From assembly GCA_030386875.1 (NCBI GenBank), contig CM059560.1, forward strand, positions 44,930,757-44,994,756: 64,000 nt of DNA, read 5' to 3'. The notes beneath the pieces are model-generated. The model was not told where the DNA came from, did no database searches, and saw nothing but the letters and a program-made list of their open reading frames with translations. The stretch comes from Morinoia aosen. Lineage: Eukaryota > Arthropoda > Malacostraca > Amphipoda > Talitridae. Position numbers and translations under genes: made by a program. This document shows, piece by piece, positions 34,801-47,650 of this stretch (positions are counted from its first letter, which is position 1; the number at the start of each line of letters is the position of its first letter).

Positions 34801-35500
34801 AGAGATATTTCCTGTACTCCTTTGTGCGCTGTAGAGATACCTTCTGTACTCCTTTGTGCGCTGTAGAGATACCTTCTGTACTCCTTTGTGCGCTGTAGAG
34901 ATACCTTCTGTACTCCTTTGTGTGCTGTAGAGATACCTTCTGTACTCCTTTGTACGCTGTAGAGATACCTCGTGTACTCCTTTGTACGTTCTAGAGATAT
35001 TTCCTGTACTCCTTTGTGCGCTGTAGAGATACCTTCTGTACTCCTTTGTGCGCTGTAGAGATACCTTCTTTACTCCTTTGTGCGCTGTAGAGATACCTTC
35101 TGTACTCCTTTGTGCGCTGTAGAGATACCTTCTGTACTCCTTTGTGCGCTGTAGAGATACCTTCTGTACTCCTTTGTACGCTGTAGACATACCTCGTGTA
35201 CTCCTTTGTACGTTCTAGAGATATTTCCTGTACTCCTTTGTGCGCTGTAGAGATACCTTCTGTACTCCTTTGTGCGCTGTAGAAATACCTTCTGTACTCC
35301 TTTGTGCGCTGTAGAGATACCTTCTGTACTCCTTTGTGCGCTGTAGAGATACCTCGTGTACTCCTTTGTACGCTGTAGAGATACCTTCTGTACTCCTTTG
35401 TGCGCTGTAGAGATACCTTCTCTACTCCTTTGTGCGCTGTAGAGATACCTTCTGTACTCCTTTGTGCGCTGTAGAAATATCTTCTGTACTCCTTTGTGCG
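31868..35500 (+). repeat. Higher-order repeat Q, copy 3 (partial)
   Basis: Tags are at 31,868 ('cctcatg'), 32,082 ('gtagggat'), 32,707, 33,845 ('gagaaattt') and 34,687 ('cctcgtgcactcc'). Offsets from Q2 are 4,416 and then 4,000, so this copy lacks the 416-bp duplication. From 34,687 the offset to Q1 is 8,416 bp. Identity with Q1 is lost at about 35,480, and no 'cctcatg' anchor follows. Confidence 0.85.
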
Positions 35501-37600
35501 CTGTAGAGATACCTTCTGTACTCCTTTGTGCGCTGTAGAGATACCTTCTGTACTCCTTTGTGCGCTGTAGAGATACCTTCTGTACTCCTTTGTGCGCTGT
35601 AGAGATACCTTCTGTACGCCTTTGTGCGCTGTAGAGATACCTTCTGTACTCCTTTGTGCGCTGTAGATATACCTTCTGTACTCCTTTGTGCGCTGTAGAG
35701 ATACCTTCTGTACTCCTTTGTGCGCTGTAGAGATACCTCGTGTACTCCTTTGTACGTTCTAGAGATATTTCCTGTACTCCTTTGTGCGCTGTAGAGATAC
35801 CTTCTGTACTCCTTTGTGCGCTGTAGAGATACCTTCTGTACTCCTTTGTGCGCTGTAGAGATACCTCGTGTACTCCTTCGTACGTTCTAGAGATATTTCC
35901 TGTACTCCTTTGTGCGCTGTAGAGATACCTTCTGTACTCCTTTGTGCGCTGTAGAGATACCTTCTGTACTCCTTTGTGCGCTGTAGAGATACCTTCTGTA
36001 CTCCTTTGTGCGCTGTAGAGATACCTTCTGTACTCCTTTGTACGCTGTAGAGATACCTCGTGTACTCCTTTGTGCGCTGTAGAGATACCTTCTGTACTCC
36101 TTTGTGCGCTGTAGAGATACCTTCTGTACTCCTTTGTGCGCTGTAGAGATACCTTCTGTACTCCTTTGTACGCTGTAGAGATACCTCGTGTACTCCTTTG
36201 TACGTTCTAGAGATATTTCCTGTACTCCTTTGTGCGCTGTAGAGATACCTTCTGTACTCCTTTGTGCGCTGTAGAGATACCTTCTTTACTCCTTTGTGCG
36301 CTGTAGAGATACCTTCTGTACTCCTTTGTGCGCTGTAGAGATACCTTCTGTACTCCTTTGTGCGCTGTAGAGATACCTTCTGTACTCCTTTGTACGCTGT
36401 AGAGATACCTCGTGTACTCCTTTGTACGTTCTAGAGATATTTCCTGTACTCCTTTGTGCGCTGTAGAGATACCTTCTGTACTCCTTTGTGCGCTGTAGAA
36501 ATACCTTCTGTACTCCTTTGTGCGCTGTAGAGATACCTTCTGTACTCCTTTGTGCGCTGTAGAGATACCTCGTGTACTCCTTTGTACGCTGTAGAGATAC
36601 CTTCTGTACTCCTTTGTGCGCTGTAGAGATACCTTCTCTACTCCTTTGTGCGCTGTAGAGATACCTTCTGTACTCCTTTGTGCGCTGTAGAGATACCTTC
36701 TGTACTCCTTTGTACGCTGTAGAGATACCTCGTGTACTCCTTTGTGCGCTGTAGAGATACCTTCTGTACTCCTTTGTGCGCTGTAGAGATACCTTCTGTA
36801 CTCCTTTGTGCGCTGTAGAGATACCTTCTGTACTCCTTTGTACGCTGTAGAGATACCTCGTGTACTCCTTTGTACGTTCTAGAGATATTTCCTGTACTCC
36901 TTTGTGCGCTGTAGAGATACCTTCTGTACTCCTTTGTGCGCTGTAGAGATACCTTCTTTACTCCTTTGTGCGCTGTAGAGATACCTTCTGTACTCCTTTG
37001 TGCGCTGTAGAGATACCTTCTGTACTCCTTTGTGCGCTGTAGAGATACCTTCTGTACTCCTGTGTACGCTGTAGAGATACCTCGTGTACTCCTTTGTACG
37101 TTCTAGAGATATTTCCTGTACTCCTTTGTGCGCTGTAGAGATACCTTCTGTACTCCTTTGTGCGCTGTAGAAATACCTTCTGTACTCCTTTGTGCGCTGT
37201 AGAGATACCTTCTGTACTCCTTTGTGCGCTGTAGAGATACCTCGTGTACTCCTTTGTACGCTGTAGAGATACCTTCTGTACTCCTTTGTGCGCTGTAGAG
37301 ATACCTTCTCTACTCCTTTGTGCGCTGTAGAGATACCTTCTGTACTCCTTTGTGCGCTGTAGAGATACCTTCTGTACTCCTTTGTGCGCTGTAGAGATAC
37401 CTTCTGTACTCCTTTGTGCGCTGTAGAGATACCTTCTGTACTCCTTTGTGCGCTGTAGAGATACCTTCTGTACTCCTTTGTGCGCTGTAGAGATACCTTC
37501 TGTACTCCTTTGTGCGCTGTAGAGATACCTTCTGTACTCCTTTGTACGCTGTAGAGATACCTCGTGTACTCCTTTGTAGGTTCTAGAGATATTTCCTGTA
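35040..37600 (+). repeat. Short block repeated three times after Q3
   Basis: The variant series 'ccttctttactcc', then 'gtagaaatacc', then 'ccttctctactcc' occurs at 35,069/35,281/35,421, again 1,216 bp later (36,285/36,497/36,634) and again 672 bp after that (36,957/37,169/37,309). The block of about 450 bp is therefore present three times at unequal spacing (38 and 21 monomers). The rest of the segment is A-rich satellite with scattered D units (for example 35,744). Confidence 0.8.
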
Positions 37601-40600
37601 CTCATTTGTGCGCTGTAGAGATACCTTCTGTACTCCTTTGTGCGCTGTAGAGATACCTTCTGTACTCCTTTGTGCGCTGTAGAGATACCTTCTGTACTCC
37701 TTTGTGCGCTGTAGAGATACCTTCTGTACTCCTTTGTACGCTGTAGAGATACCTTCTGTACTCCTTTGTACGCTGTAGAGAAACCTCGTGTACTCCTTTG
37801 TACGTTCTAGAGATATTTCCTGTACTCCTTTGTGCGCTGTAGAGATACCTTCTGTACTCCTTTGTGCGCTGTAGAGATACCTTCTGTACTCTTTTGTGCG
37901 CTGTAGAGATACCTTCTGTACTCCTTTGTGCGCTGTAGAGATACCTTCTGTACTCCTTTGTGCGCTGTAGAGATACCTTCTGTACTCCTTTGTGCGCTGT
38001 AGAGATACCTTCTGTACTCCTTTGTGCGCTGTAGAGATACCTTCTGTACTCCTTTGTACGCTGTAGAGATATTTCCTGTACTCTTTTGTACGCTGTAGAG
38101 ATATTTCCTGTACTCCTTTGTGCGCTGTAGAGATACCTCGTGTACTCCTCTGTACGTTCTAGAGATATTTCCTGAACTCCTTTGTGCGCTGTAGAGATAC
38201 CTTCTGTACTCCTTTGTGCGCTGTAGAGATACCTTCTGTACTCCTTTGTGCGCTGTAGAGATACCTTCTGTACGCCTTTGTGCACTGTAGAGATACCTTC
38301 TGTACTTCTTTGTGCGCTGTAGAGATACCTTCTGTACTCCTTTGTGCGCTGTAGAGATACCTTCTGTACTCCTTTGTGCGCTGTAGAGATACCTCGTGTA
38401 CTCCTTTGTACGTTCTAGAGATATTTCCTGTACTCCTTTGTGCGCTGTAGAGATACCTTCTGTACTCCTTTGTGCGCTGTAGAGATACCTTCTGTACTCC
38501 TTTGTGCGCTGTAGAGATACCTCGTGTACTCCTTCGTACGTTCTAGAGATATTTCCTGTACTCCTTTGTGCGCTGTAGAGATACCTTCTGTACTCCTTTG
38601 TGCGCTGTAGAGATACCTTCTGTACTCCTTTGTGCGCTGTAGAGATACCTTCTGTACTCCTTTGTGCGCTGTAGAGATACCTTCTGTACTCCTTTGTACG
38701 CTGTAGAGATACCTCGTGTACTCCTTTGTGCGCTGTAGAGATACCTTCTGTACTCCTTTGTGCGCTGTAGAGATACCTTCTGTACTCCTTTGTGCGCTGT
38801 AGAGATACCTTCTGTACTCCTTTGTACGCTGTAGAGATACCTCGTGTACTCCTTTGTACGTTCTAGAGATATTTCCTGTACTCCTTTGTGCGCTGTAGAG
38901 ATACCTTCTGTACTCCTTTGTGCGCTGTAGAGATACCTTCTGTACTCCTTTGTGCGCTGTAGAGATACCTTCTGTACTCCTTTGTGCGCTGTAGAGATAC
39001 CTTCTGTACTCCTTTGTGCGCTGTAGAGATACCTCGTGTACTCCTTTGAACGTTCTAGAGATATTTCCTGTACTCCTTTGTGCGCTGTAGAGATATCTTC
39101 TGTACTCCTTTGTGCGCTGTAGAGATACCTTCTGTACTCCTTTGTACGCTGTAGAGATACCTCGTGTACTCCTTTGTACGTTCTAGAGATATTTCCTGTA
39201 CTCCTTTGTGCGCTGTAGAGATACCTTCTGTACTCCTTTGTGCGCTGTAGAGATACCTTCTGTACTCCTTTGTACGCTGTGGAGATACCTTCTGTACTCC
39301 TTTGTACGCTGTAGAGACACCTCGTGTACTCCTTTGTACGTTCTAGAGATATTTCCTGTACTCCTTTGTGCGCTGTAGAGATACCTTCTGAACTCCTTTG
39401 TGCGCTGTAGAGATACCTTCTGTACTCCTTTGTGCGCTGTAGAGATACCTTCTGTACTCCTTTGTACGCTGTAGAGATACCTCGTGTACTCCTTTGTACG
39501 TTCTAGAGATATTTCCTGTACTCCTTTGTGCGCTGTAGAGATACCTTCTGTACTCCTTTGTGCGCTGTAGAGATACCTTCTCTACCCCTTTGTGCGCTGT
39601 AGAGATACCTTCTGTACTCCTTTGTGCGCTGTAGAGATACCTTCTGTACTCCTTTGTACGCTGTAGAGATACCTCGTGTACTCCTTTGTACGTTCTAGAG
39701 ATATTTCCTGTACTCCTTTGTGCGCTGTAGAGATACCTTCTGTACTCCTTTGTGCGCTGTAGAGATACCTTCTGTACTCCTTTGTGCGCTGTAGAGATAC
39801 CTTCTGTACTCCTTTGTGCGCTGTAGAGATACCTTCTGTACTCCTTTGTGCGCTGTAGAGATTCCTTCTGTACTCCTTTGTACGCTGTAGAGATACCTCG
39901 TGTACTCCTTTGTACGTTCTAGAGATATTTCCTGTACTCCTTATTGCGCTGTAGAGATACCTTCTGTACTCCTTTGTGCGCTGCAGAGATACCTTCTGTA
40001 CTCCTTTGTGCGCTGTAGAGATACCTTCTGTACTCCTTTGTGCGCTGTAGAGATACCTTCTGTACTCCTTTGTGCGCTGTAGAGATACCTTCTGTACTCC
40101 TTTGTGCGCTGTAGAGATACCTCGTGTACTCCTTTGTACGCTGTAGAGATACCTTCTGCACTCCTTTGTGCGCTGTAGAGATACCTTCTGTACTCCTTTG
40201 TGCGCTGTAGAGATACCTTCTGTACTCCTTTGTGCGCTGTAGAGATACCTTCTGTACTCCTTTGTGCGCTGTAGAGATACCTTCTGTACTCCTTTGTGCG
40301 CTGTAGAGATACCTTCTGTACTCCTTTGTGCGCTGTAGAGATACCTTCTGTACTCCTTTGTGCGCTGTAGAGATACCTTCTGTACTCCTTTGTACGCTGT
40401 AGAGATACCTCGTGTACTCCTTTGTACGTTCTAAAGATATTTCCTGTACTTCTTTGTGCGCTGTAGAGATACCTTCTGTACTCCTTTGTGCGCTGTAGAG
40501 ATACCTTCTGTACTCCTTTGTGCGCTGTAGAGATACCTCGTGTACTCCTTTGTACGCTGTAGAGATACCTTCTGTACTCCTTTGTGCGCTGTAGAGATAC

Positions 40601-41823
40601 CTTCTGTACTCCTTTGTGCGCTGTAGAGATACCTTCTGTACTCCTTTGTGCGCTGTAGAGATACCTTCTGTACTCCTTTGTGCGCTGTAGAGATACCTTC
40701 TGTACTCCTTTGTGCGCTGTAGAGATACCTTCTGTACTCCTTTGTGCGCTGTAGAGATACCTTCTGTACTCCTTTGTGCGCTGTAGAGATACCTTCTGTA
40801 CTCCTTTGTGCGCTGTAGAGATACCTCGTGTACTCCTTTGTACGTTCTAGAGATATTTCCTGTACTCCTTTGTGCGCTGTAGAGATACCTTCTGTACTCC
40901 TTTGTGCGCTGTAGAGATACCTTCTGTACTCCTTTGTGCGCTGTAGAGATACCTTCTGTACTCCTTTGTGCGCTGTAGAGATACCTCGTGTACTCCTTTG
41001 TACGCTGTAGAGATACCTTCTTTACTCCTTTGTGCGCTGTAGAGATACCTTCTGTACTCCTTTGTGCGCTGTAGAGATACCTTCTGTACTCCTTTGTGCG
41101 CTGTAGAGATACCTTCTGTACTCCTTTGTGCGCTGTAGAGATACCTTCTGTACTCCTTTGTGCGCTGTAGAGATACCTTCTGTACTCCTTTGTGCGCTGT
41201 AGAGATACCTCGTGTACTCCTTTGTACGTTCTAGAGATATTTCCTATACTCCTTTGTGCGCTGTAGAGATACCTTCTGTACTCCTTTGTGCGCTGTAGAG
41301 ATACCTTCTGTACTCCTTTGTGCGCTGTAGAGATACCTCGTGTACTCCTTTGTACGTTCTAGAGATATTTCCTGTACTCCTTTGTGCGCTGTAGAGATAC
41401 CTTCTGTACTCCTTTGTGCGCTGTAGAGATACCTTCTGTACTCCTTTGTACGCTGTTGAGATACCTCGTGTACTACTTTGTACGTTCTAGAGATATTTCC
41501 TGTACTCCTTTGTGCGCTGTAGAGATACCATCTGTACTCCTTTATGCGCTGTAGAGATACCTTCTGTACTCCTTTGTGCGCTGTAGAGATACCTTCTGTA
41601 CTCCTTTGTACGTTCTAGAGATATTTCCTGTACTCCTTTGTGCGCTGTAGAGATACCTTCTGTACTCCTTTGTACGCTGAAGAGATACCTCGTGTACTCC
41701 TTTGTACGTTCTAGAGATATTTCCTGTACTCCTTTGTGCGCTGTAGAGATACCTTCTGTACTCCTTTGTGCGCTGTAGAGATACCTCGTGTACTCCTTTG
41801 TACGTTCTAGAGATATTTCCTGT
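37600..41823 (+). repeat. Higher-order repeat R, copy 1 (4,224 bp, 132 monomers)
   Basis: It is anchored on 'actcatttg' at 37,600 and 41,824. Tags are the paired F hybrids (38,048-38,111), 'gaacgttc' (39,048), 'ttctgaactcc' (39,391), 'ttattgcgctg' (39,941), 'gcgctgcagag' (39,983), 'ttctaaag' (40,431) and 'actactttg' in a D (41,472). The last is followed by D-A-A-A-D. Confidence 0.87.
38048..38111 (+). repeat. Two adjacent F hybrid monomers
   Basis: Units at 38,048 and 38,080 both join a B head to a D tail; the second begins 'actctttt'. The pair is kept at 42,272-42,335 (offset 4,224) and 50,880-50,943 (offset 8,608 from R2), so the hybrid arose before these R copies separated. Confidence 0.88.
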
Positions 41824-44800
41824 ACTCATTTGTGCGCTGTAGAGATACCTTCTGTACTCCTTTGTGCGCTGTAGAGATACCTTCTGTACTCCTTTGTGCG
41901 CTGTAGAGATACCTTCTGTACTCCTTTGTGCGCTGTAGAGATACCTTCTGTACTCCTTTGTACGCTGTAGAGATACCTTCTGTACTCCTTTGTACGCTGT
42001 AGAGACACCTCGTGTACTCCTTTGTACGTTCTAGAGATATTTCCTGTACTCCTTTGTGCGCTGTAGAGATACCTTCTGTACTCCTTTGTGCGCTGTAGAG
42101 ATACCTTCTGTACTCTTTTGTGCGCTGTAGAGATACCTTTTGTACTCCTTTGTGCGCTGTAGAGATACCTTCTGTACTCCTTTGTGCGCTGTAGAGATAC
42201 CTTCTGTACTCCTTTGTGCGCTGTAGAGATACCTTCTGTACTCCTTTGTGCGCTGTAGAGATACCTTCTGTACTCCTTTGTACGCTGTAGAGATATTTCC
42301 TGTACTCTTTTGTACGCTGTAGAGATATTTCCTGTACTCCTTTTTGCGCTGTAGAGATACCTCGTGTACTCCTCTGTACGTTCTAGAGATATTTCCTGAA
42401 CTCCTTTGTGCGCTGTAGAGATACCTTCTGTACTCCTTTGTGCGCTGTAGAGATACCTTCTGTACTCCTTTGTGCGCTGTAGAGATACCTTCTGTACGCC
42501 TTTGTGCGCTGTAGAGATACCTTCTGTACTCCTTTGTGCGCTGTAGAGATACCTTCTGTACTCCTTTGTGCGCTGTAGAGATACCTTCTGTACCCCTTTG
42601 TGCACTGTAGAGATACCTCGTGTACTCCTTTGTACGTTCTAGAGATATTTCCTGTACTCCTTTGTGCGCTGTAGAGATACCTTCTGTACTCCTTTGTGCG
42701 CTGTAGAGATACCTTCTGTACTCCTTTGTGCGCTGTAGAGATACCTCGTGTACTCCTTCGTACGTTCTAGAGATATTTCCTGTACTCCTTTGTGCGCTGT
42801 AGAGATACCTTCTGTACTCCTTTGTGCGCTGTAGAGATACCTTCTGTACTCCTTTGTGCGCTGTAGAGATACCTTCTATACTCCTTTGTGCGCTGTAGAG
42901 ATACCTTCTGTACTCCTTTGTACGCTGTAGAGATACCTCGTGTACTCCTTTGTGCGCTGTAGAGATACCTTCTGTACTCCTTTGTGCGCTGTAGAGATAC
43001 CTTCTGTACTCCTTTGTGCGCTGTAGAGATACCTTCTGTACTCCTTTGTACGCTGTAGAGATACCTCGTGTACTCCTTTGTACGTTCTAGAGATATTTCC
43101 TGTACTCCTTTGTGCGCTGTAGAGATACCTTCTGTACTCCTTTGTGCGCTGTAGAGATACCTTCTGTACTCCTTTGTGCGCTGTAGAGATACCTTCTGTA
43201 CTCCTTTGTGCGCTGTAGAGATACCTTTTGTACTCCTTTGTGCGCTGTAGAGATACCTCGTGTACTCCTTTGAACGTTCTAGAGATATTTCCTGTACTCC
43301 TTTGTGCGCTGTAGAGATATCTTCTGTACTCCTTTGTGCGCTGTAGAGATACCTTCTGTACTCCTTTGTACGCTGTAGAGATACCTCGTGTACTCCTTTG
43401 TACGTTCTAGAGATATTTCCTGTACTCCTTTGTGCGCTGTAGAGATACCTTCTGTACTCCTTTGTGCGCTGTAGAGATACCTTCTGTACTCCTTTGTACG
43501 CTGTGGAGATACCTTCTGTACTCCTTTGTACGCTGTAGAGACACCTCGTGTACTCCTTTGTACGTTCTAGAGATATTTCCTGTACTCCTTTGTGCGCTGT
43601 AGAGATACCTTCTGAACTCCTTTGTGCGCTGTAGAGATACCTTCTGTACTCCTTTGTGCGCTGTAGAGATACCTTCTGTACTCCTTTGTACGCTGTAGAG
43701 ATACCTCGTGTACTCCTTTGTACGTTCTAGAGATATTTCCTGTACTCCTTTGTGCGCTGTAGAGATACCTTCTGTACTCCTTTGTGCGCTGTAGAGATAC
43801 CTTCTCTACCCCTTTGTGCGCTGTAGAGATACCTTCTGTACTCCTTTGTGCGCTGTAGAGATACCTTCTGTACTCCTTTGTACGCTGTAGAGATACCTCG
43901 TGTACTCCTTTGTACGTTCTAGAGATATTTCCTGTACTCCTTTGTGCGCTGTAGAGATACCTTCTGTACTCCTTTGTGCGCTGTAGAGATACCTTCTGTA
44001 CTCCTTTGTGCGCTGTAGAGATACCTTCTGTACTCCTTTGTGCGCTGTAGAGATACCTTCTGTACTCCTTTGTGCGCTGTAGAGATTCCTTCTGTACTCC
44101 TTTGTACGCTGTAGAGATACCTCGTGTACTCCTTTGTACGTTCTAGAGATATTTCCTGTACTCCTTATTGCGCTGTAGAGATACCTTCTGTACTCCTTTG
44201 TGCGCTGTAGAGATACCTTCTGTACTCCTTTGTGCGCTGTAGAGATACCTTCTGTACTCCTTTGTACGCTGTAGAGATACCTTCTGTACTCCTTTGTGCT
44301 CTGTAGAGATACCTTCTGTACTCCTTTGTACGCTGTAGAGATACCTCGTGTACTCCTTTGTACGTTCCAGAGATATTTCCTGTACTCCTTTGTGCGCTGT
44401 AGAGATACCTTCTGTACTCCTTTGTGCGCTGTAGAGATACCTTCTGTACTCCTTTGTGCGCTGTAGAGATACCTTCTGTACTCCTTTGTGCGCTGTAGAG
44501 ATACCTCGTGTACTCCCTTGTACGCTGTAGAGATACCTTCTGCACTCCTTTGTGCGCTGTAGAGATACCTTCTGTACTCCTTTGTGCGCTGTAGAGATAC
44601 CTTCTGTACTCCTTTGTGCGCTGTAGAGATACCTTCTGTACTCCTTTGTGCGCTGTAGAGATACCTTCTGTACTCCTTTGTGCGCTGTAGAGATACCTTC
44701 TGTACTCCTTTGTGCGCTGTAGAGATACCTTCTGTACTCCTTTGTGCGCTGTAGAGATACCTTCTGTACTCCTTTTGTCGCTGTAGAGATACCTCGTGTA

Positions 44801-46047
44801 CTCCTTTGTACGTTCTAGAGATATTTCCTGTACTTCTTTGTGCGCTGTAGAGATACCTTCTGTACTCCTTTGTGCGCTGTAGAGATACCTTCTGTACTCC
44901 TTTGTGCGCTGTAGAGATACCTCGTGTACTCCTTTGTACGCTGTAGAGATACCTTCTGTACTCCTTTGTGCGCTGTAGAGATACCTTCTGTACTCCTTTG
45001 TGCGCTGTAGAGATACCTTCTGTACTCCTTTGTGCGCTGTAGAGATACCTTCTGTACTCCTTTGTGCGCTGTAGAGATACCTTCTGTACTCCTTTGTGCG
45101 CTGTAAAGATACCTTCTGTACTCCTTTGTGCGCTGTAGAGATACCTTCTGTACTCCTTTGTGCGCTGTAGAGATACCTTCTGTACTCCTTTGTACGCTGT
45201 AGAGATACCTCGTGTACTCCTTTGTACGTTCTAGAGATATTTCCTGTACTCCTTTGTGCGCTGTAGAGATACCTTCTGTACTCCTTTGTGCGCTGAAGAG
45301 ATACCTTCTGTACTCCTTTGTGCGCTGTAGAGATACCTTCTGTACTCCTTTGTGCGCTGTAGAGATACCTTGTGTACTCCTTTGTACGCTGTAGAGATAC
45401 CTTCTGTACTCCTTTGTGCGCTGTAGAGATACCTTCTGTACTCCTTTGTGCGCTGTAGAGATACCTTCTGTACTCCTTTGTGCGCTGTAGAGATACCTTC
45501 TGTACTCCTTTGTGCGCTGTAGAGATACCTTCTGTACTCCTTTGTGCGCTGTAGAGATACCTTCTGTACTCCTTTGTGCGCTGTAGAGATACCTCGTGTA
45601 CTCCTTTGTACGTTCTAGAGATATTTCCTGTACTCCTTTGTGCGCTGTAGAGATACCTTCTGTACTCCTTTGTGCGCTGTAGAGATACCTTCTGTACTCC
45701 TTTGTGCGCTGTAGAGATACCTCGTGTACTCCTTTGTACGTTCTAAAGATATTTCCTGTACTCCTTTGTGCGCTGTAGAGATACCTTCTGTACTCCTTTG
45801 TGCGCTGTAGAGATACCTTCTGTACTCCTTTGTACGCTGTTGAGATACCTCGTGTACTACTTTGTACGTTCTAGAGATATTTCCTGTACTCCTTTGTGCG
45901 CTGTAGAGATACCTTCTGTACTCCTTTGTACGCTGAAGAGATACCTCGTGTACTCCTTTGTACGTTCTAGAGATATTTCCTGTACTCCTTTGTGCGCTGT
46001 AGAGATACCTTCTGTACTCCTTTGTGCGCTGTAGAGATACCTTCTGC
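41824..46047 (+). repeat. Higher-order repeat R, copy 2
   Basis: Tags are at 42,304 (F pair), 43,273 ('gaacgttc'), 43,615 ('ttctgaactcc') and 44,165 ('ttattgcgctg'), all 4,224 bp after R1. Between 44,165 and the 'actactttg' D at 45,856 it is 160 bp (5 monomers) longer than R1. It has private tags shared only with R4: 'gtgctctgtag' (44,298), 'gttccagag' (44,368), 'ccttttgtcgctg' (44,771) and 'ccttgtgtact' (45,370). It lacks the four monomers D-A-A-A after 45,856 that the other three R copies keep. Confidence 0.87.
44768..44799 (+). repeat. Monomer with a length-neutral rearrangement
   Basis: The unit reads 'actccttttgtcgctg' where the family has 'actcctttgtgcgctg': one t is gained and one g lost, so the length stays 32. 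The same unit is at 53,376-53,407 (offset 8,608 bp), which shows descent by copying. Confidence 0.9.
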
Positions 46048-47650
46048 ACTCCATTGTGCGCTGTAGCGATACCTTCTGTACTCCTTTGTACGCTGTAGAG
46101 ATACCTCGTGTACTCCTTTGTACGTTCTAGAGATATTTCCTGTACTCCTTTGTGCGCTGTAGAGATACCTTCTGTACTCCTCTGTGCGCTGTAGAGATAC
46201 CTTCTGTACTCCTTTGTGCGCTGTAGAGATACCTTCTGTACTCCTTTGTACGCTGTAGAGATACCTTCTGTACTCCTTTGTGCGCTGTAGAGATACCTTC
46301 TGTACTCCTTTGTACGCTGTAGAGATACCTCGTGTACTCCTTTGTACGTTCTAGAGATATTTCCTGTACTCCTTTGTGCGCTGTAGAGATACCTTCTGTA
46401 CTCCTTTGTGCGCTGTAGAGATACCTTCTGTACTCCTTTGTGCGCTGTAGAGATACCTTCTGTACTCCTTTGTACGCTGTAGAGATACCTTCTGTACTCC
46501 TTTGTGCGCTGTAGAGATACCTTCTGTACTCCTTTGTACGCTGTAGAGATACCTCGTGTACTCCTTTGTACGTTCTAGAGATATTTCCTGTACTCCTTTG
46601 TGCGCTGTAGAGATACCTTCTGTACTCCTTTGTGCGCTGTAGAGATACCTTCTGTACTCCTTTGTGCGCTGTAGAGATACCTTCTGTACTCCTTTGTACG
46701 CTGTAGAGATACCTCGTGTACTCCTTTGTACGTTCTAGAGATATTTCCTGTACTCCTTTGTGCGCTGTAGAGATACCTTCTGTACTCCTTTGTGCGCTGT
46801 AGAGATACCTTCTGTACTCCTTTGTGCGCTGTAGAGATACCTTCTGTACTTCTTTGTACGCTGTAGAGATACCTTCTGTACTCCTTTGTGCGCAGTAGAG
46901 ACACCTTCTGTACTCCTTTGTACGCTGAAGAGATACCTCGTGTACTCCTTTGTACGTTCTAGAGATATTTCCTGTACTCCTTTGTGCGCTGTAGAGATAC
47001 CTTCTGTACTCCTTTGTGCGCTGTAGAGATACCTTCTGTACTCCTTTGTGCGCTGTAGAGATACCTTCTGTACTCCTTTGTAAGCTGTAGAGATACCTTC
47101 TGTACTCCTTTGTGCGCTGTAGAGATACCTTCTATACTCCTTTGTACGCTGTAGAGATACCTCGTGTACTCCTTTGTACGTTCTAGAGATATTTCCTGTA
47201 CTCCTTTGTGCGCTGTAGAGATACTTTCTGTACTCCTTTGTGCGCTGTAGAGATACCTTCTGTACTCCTTTGTGCGCTGTAGAGATACCTTCTGTACTCC
47301 TTTGTACGCTGTAGAGATACCTTCTGTACTCCTTTGTGCGCTGTAGAGATACCTTCTGTACTCTTTTGTACGCTGTAGAGATACCTCGTGTACTCCTTTG
47401 TACGTTCTAGAGATATTTCCTGTACTCCTTTGTGCGCTGTAGAGATACCTTCTGTACTCCTTTGTGCGCTGTAGAGATACCTTCTGTACTCCTTTGTGCG
47501 CTGTAGAGATACCTTTTGTGCTCCTTTGTGCGCTGTAGAGATACCTTCTGTACTCCTTTGCGCGCTGTAGAGATACCTTCTGTACTCCTTTGTGCGCTGT
47601 AGAGATACCTCGTGTACTCCTTTGTACGCTGTAGAGATATCTTCTGTACT
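46048..47650 (+). repeat. Block X, copy 1 (regular 224-bp repeats)
   Basis: D units at 46,112, 46,336, 46,560, 46,720, 46,944, 47,168 and 47,392 have spacings 7, 7, 5, 7, 7, 7. Most 7-mers have the order D-A-A-A-B-A-C. Tags are 'actccattg' with 'gtagcgat' (46,050), 'acttctttg' (46,847), 'taagctg' (47,081) and 'gagatatcttc' (47,640). All recur 8,736 bp downstream. The regular spacing is like P and unlike the R copies on either side. Confidence 0.87.

Noticed and set aside
38048-38111. F monomers as sequencing errors
   Set aside because: The pair is kept in three R copies at consistent offsets with the same neighbouring variants, so it is inherited.
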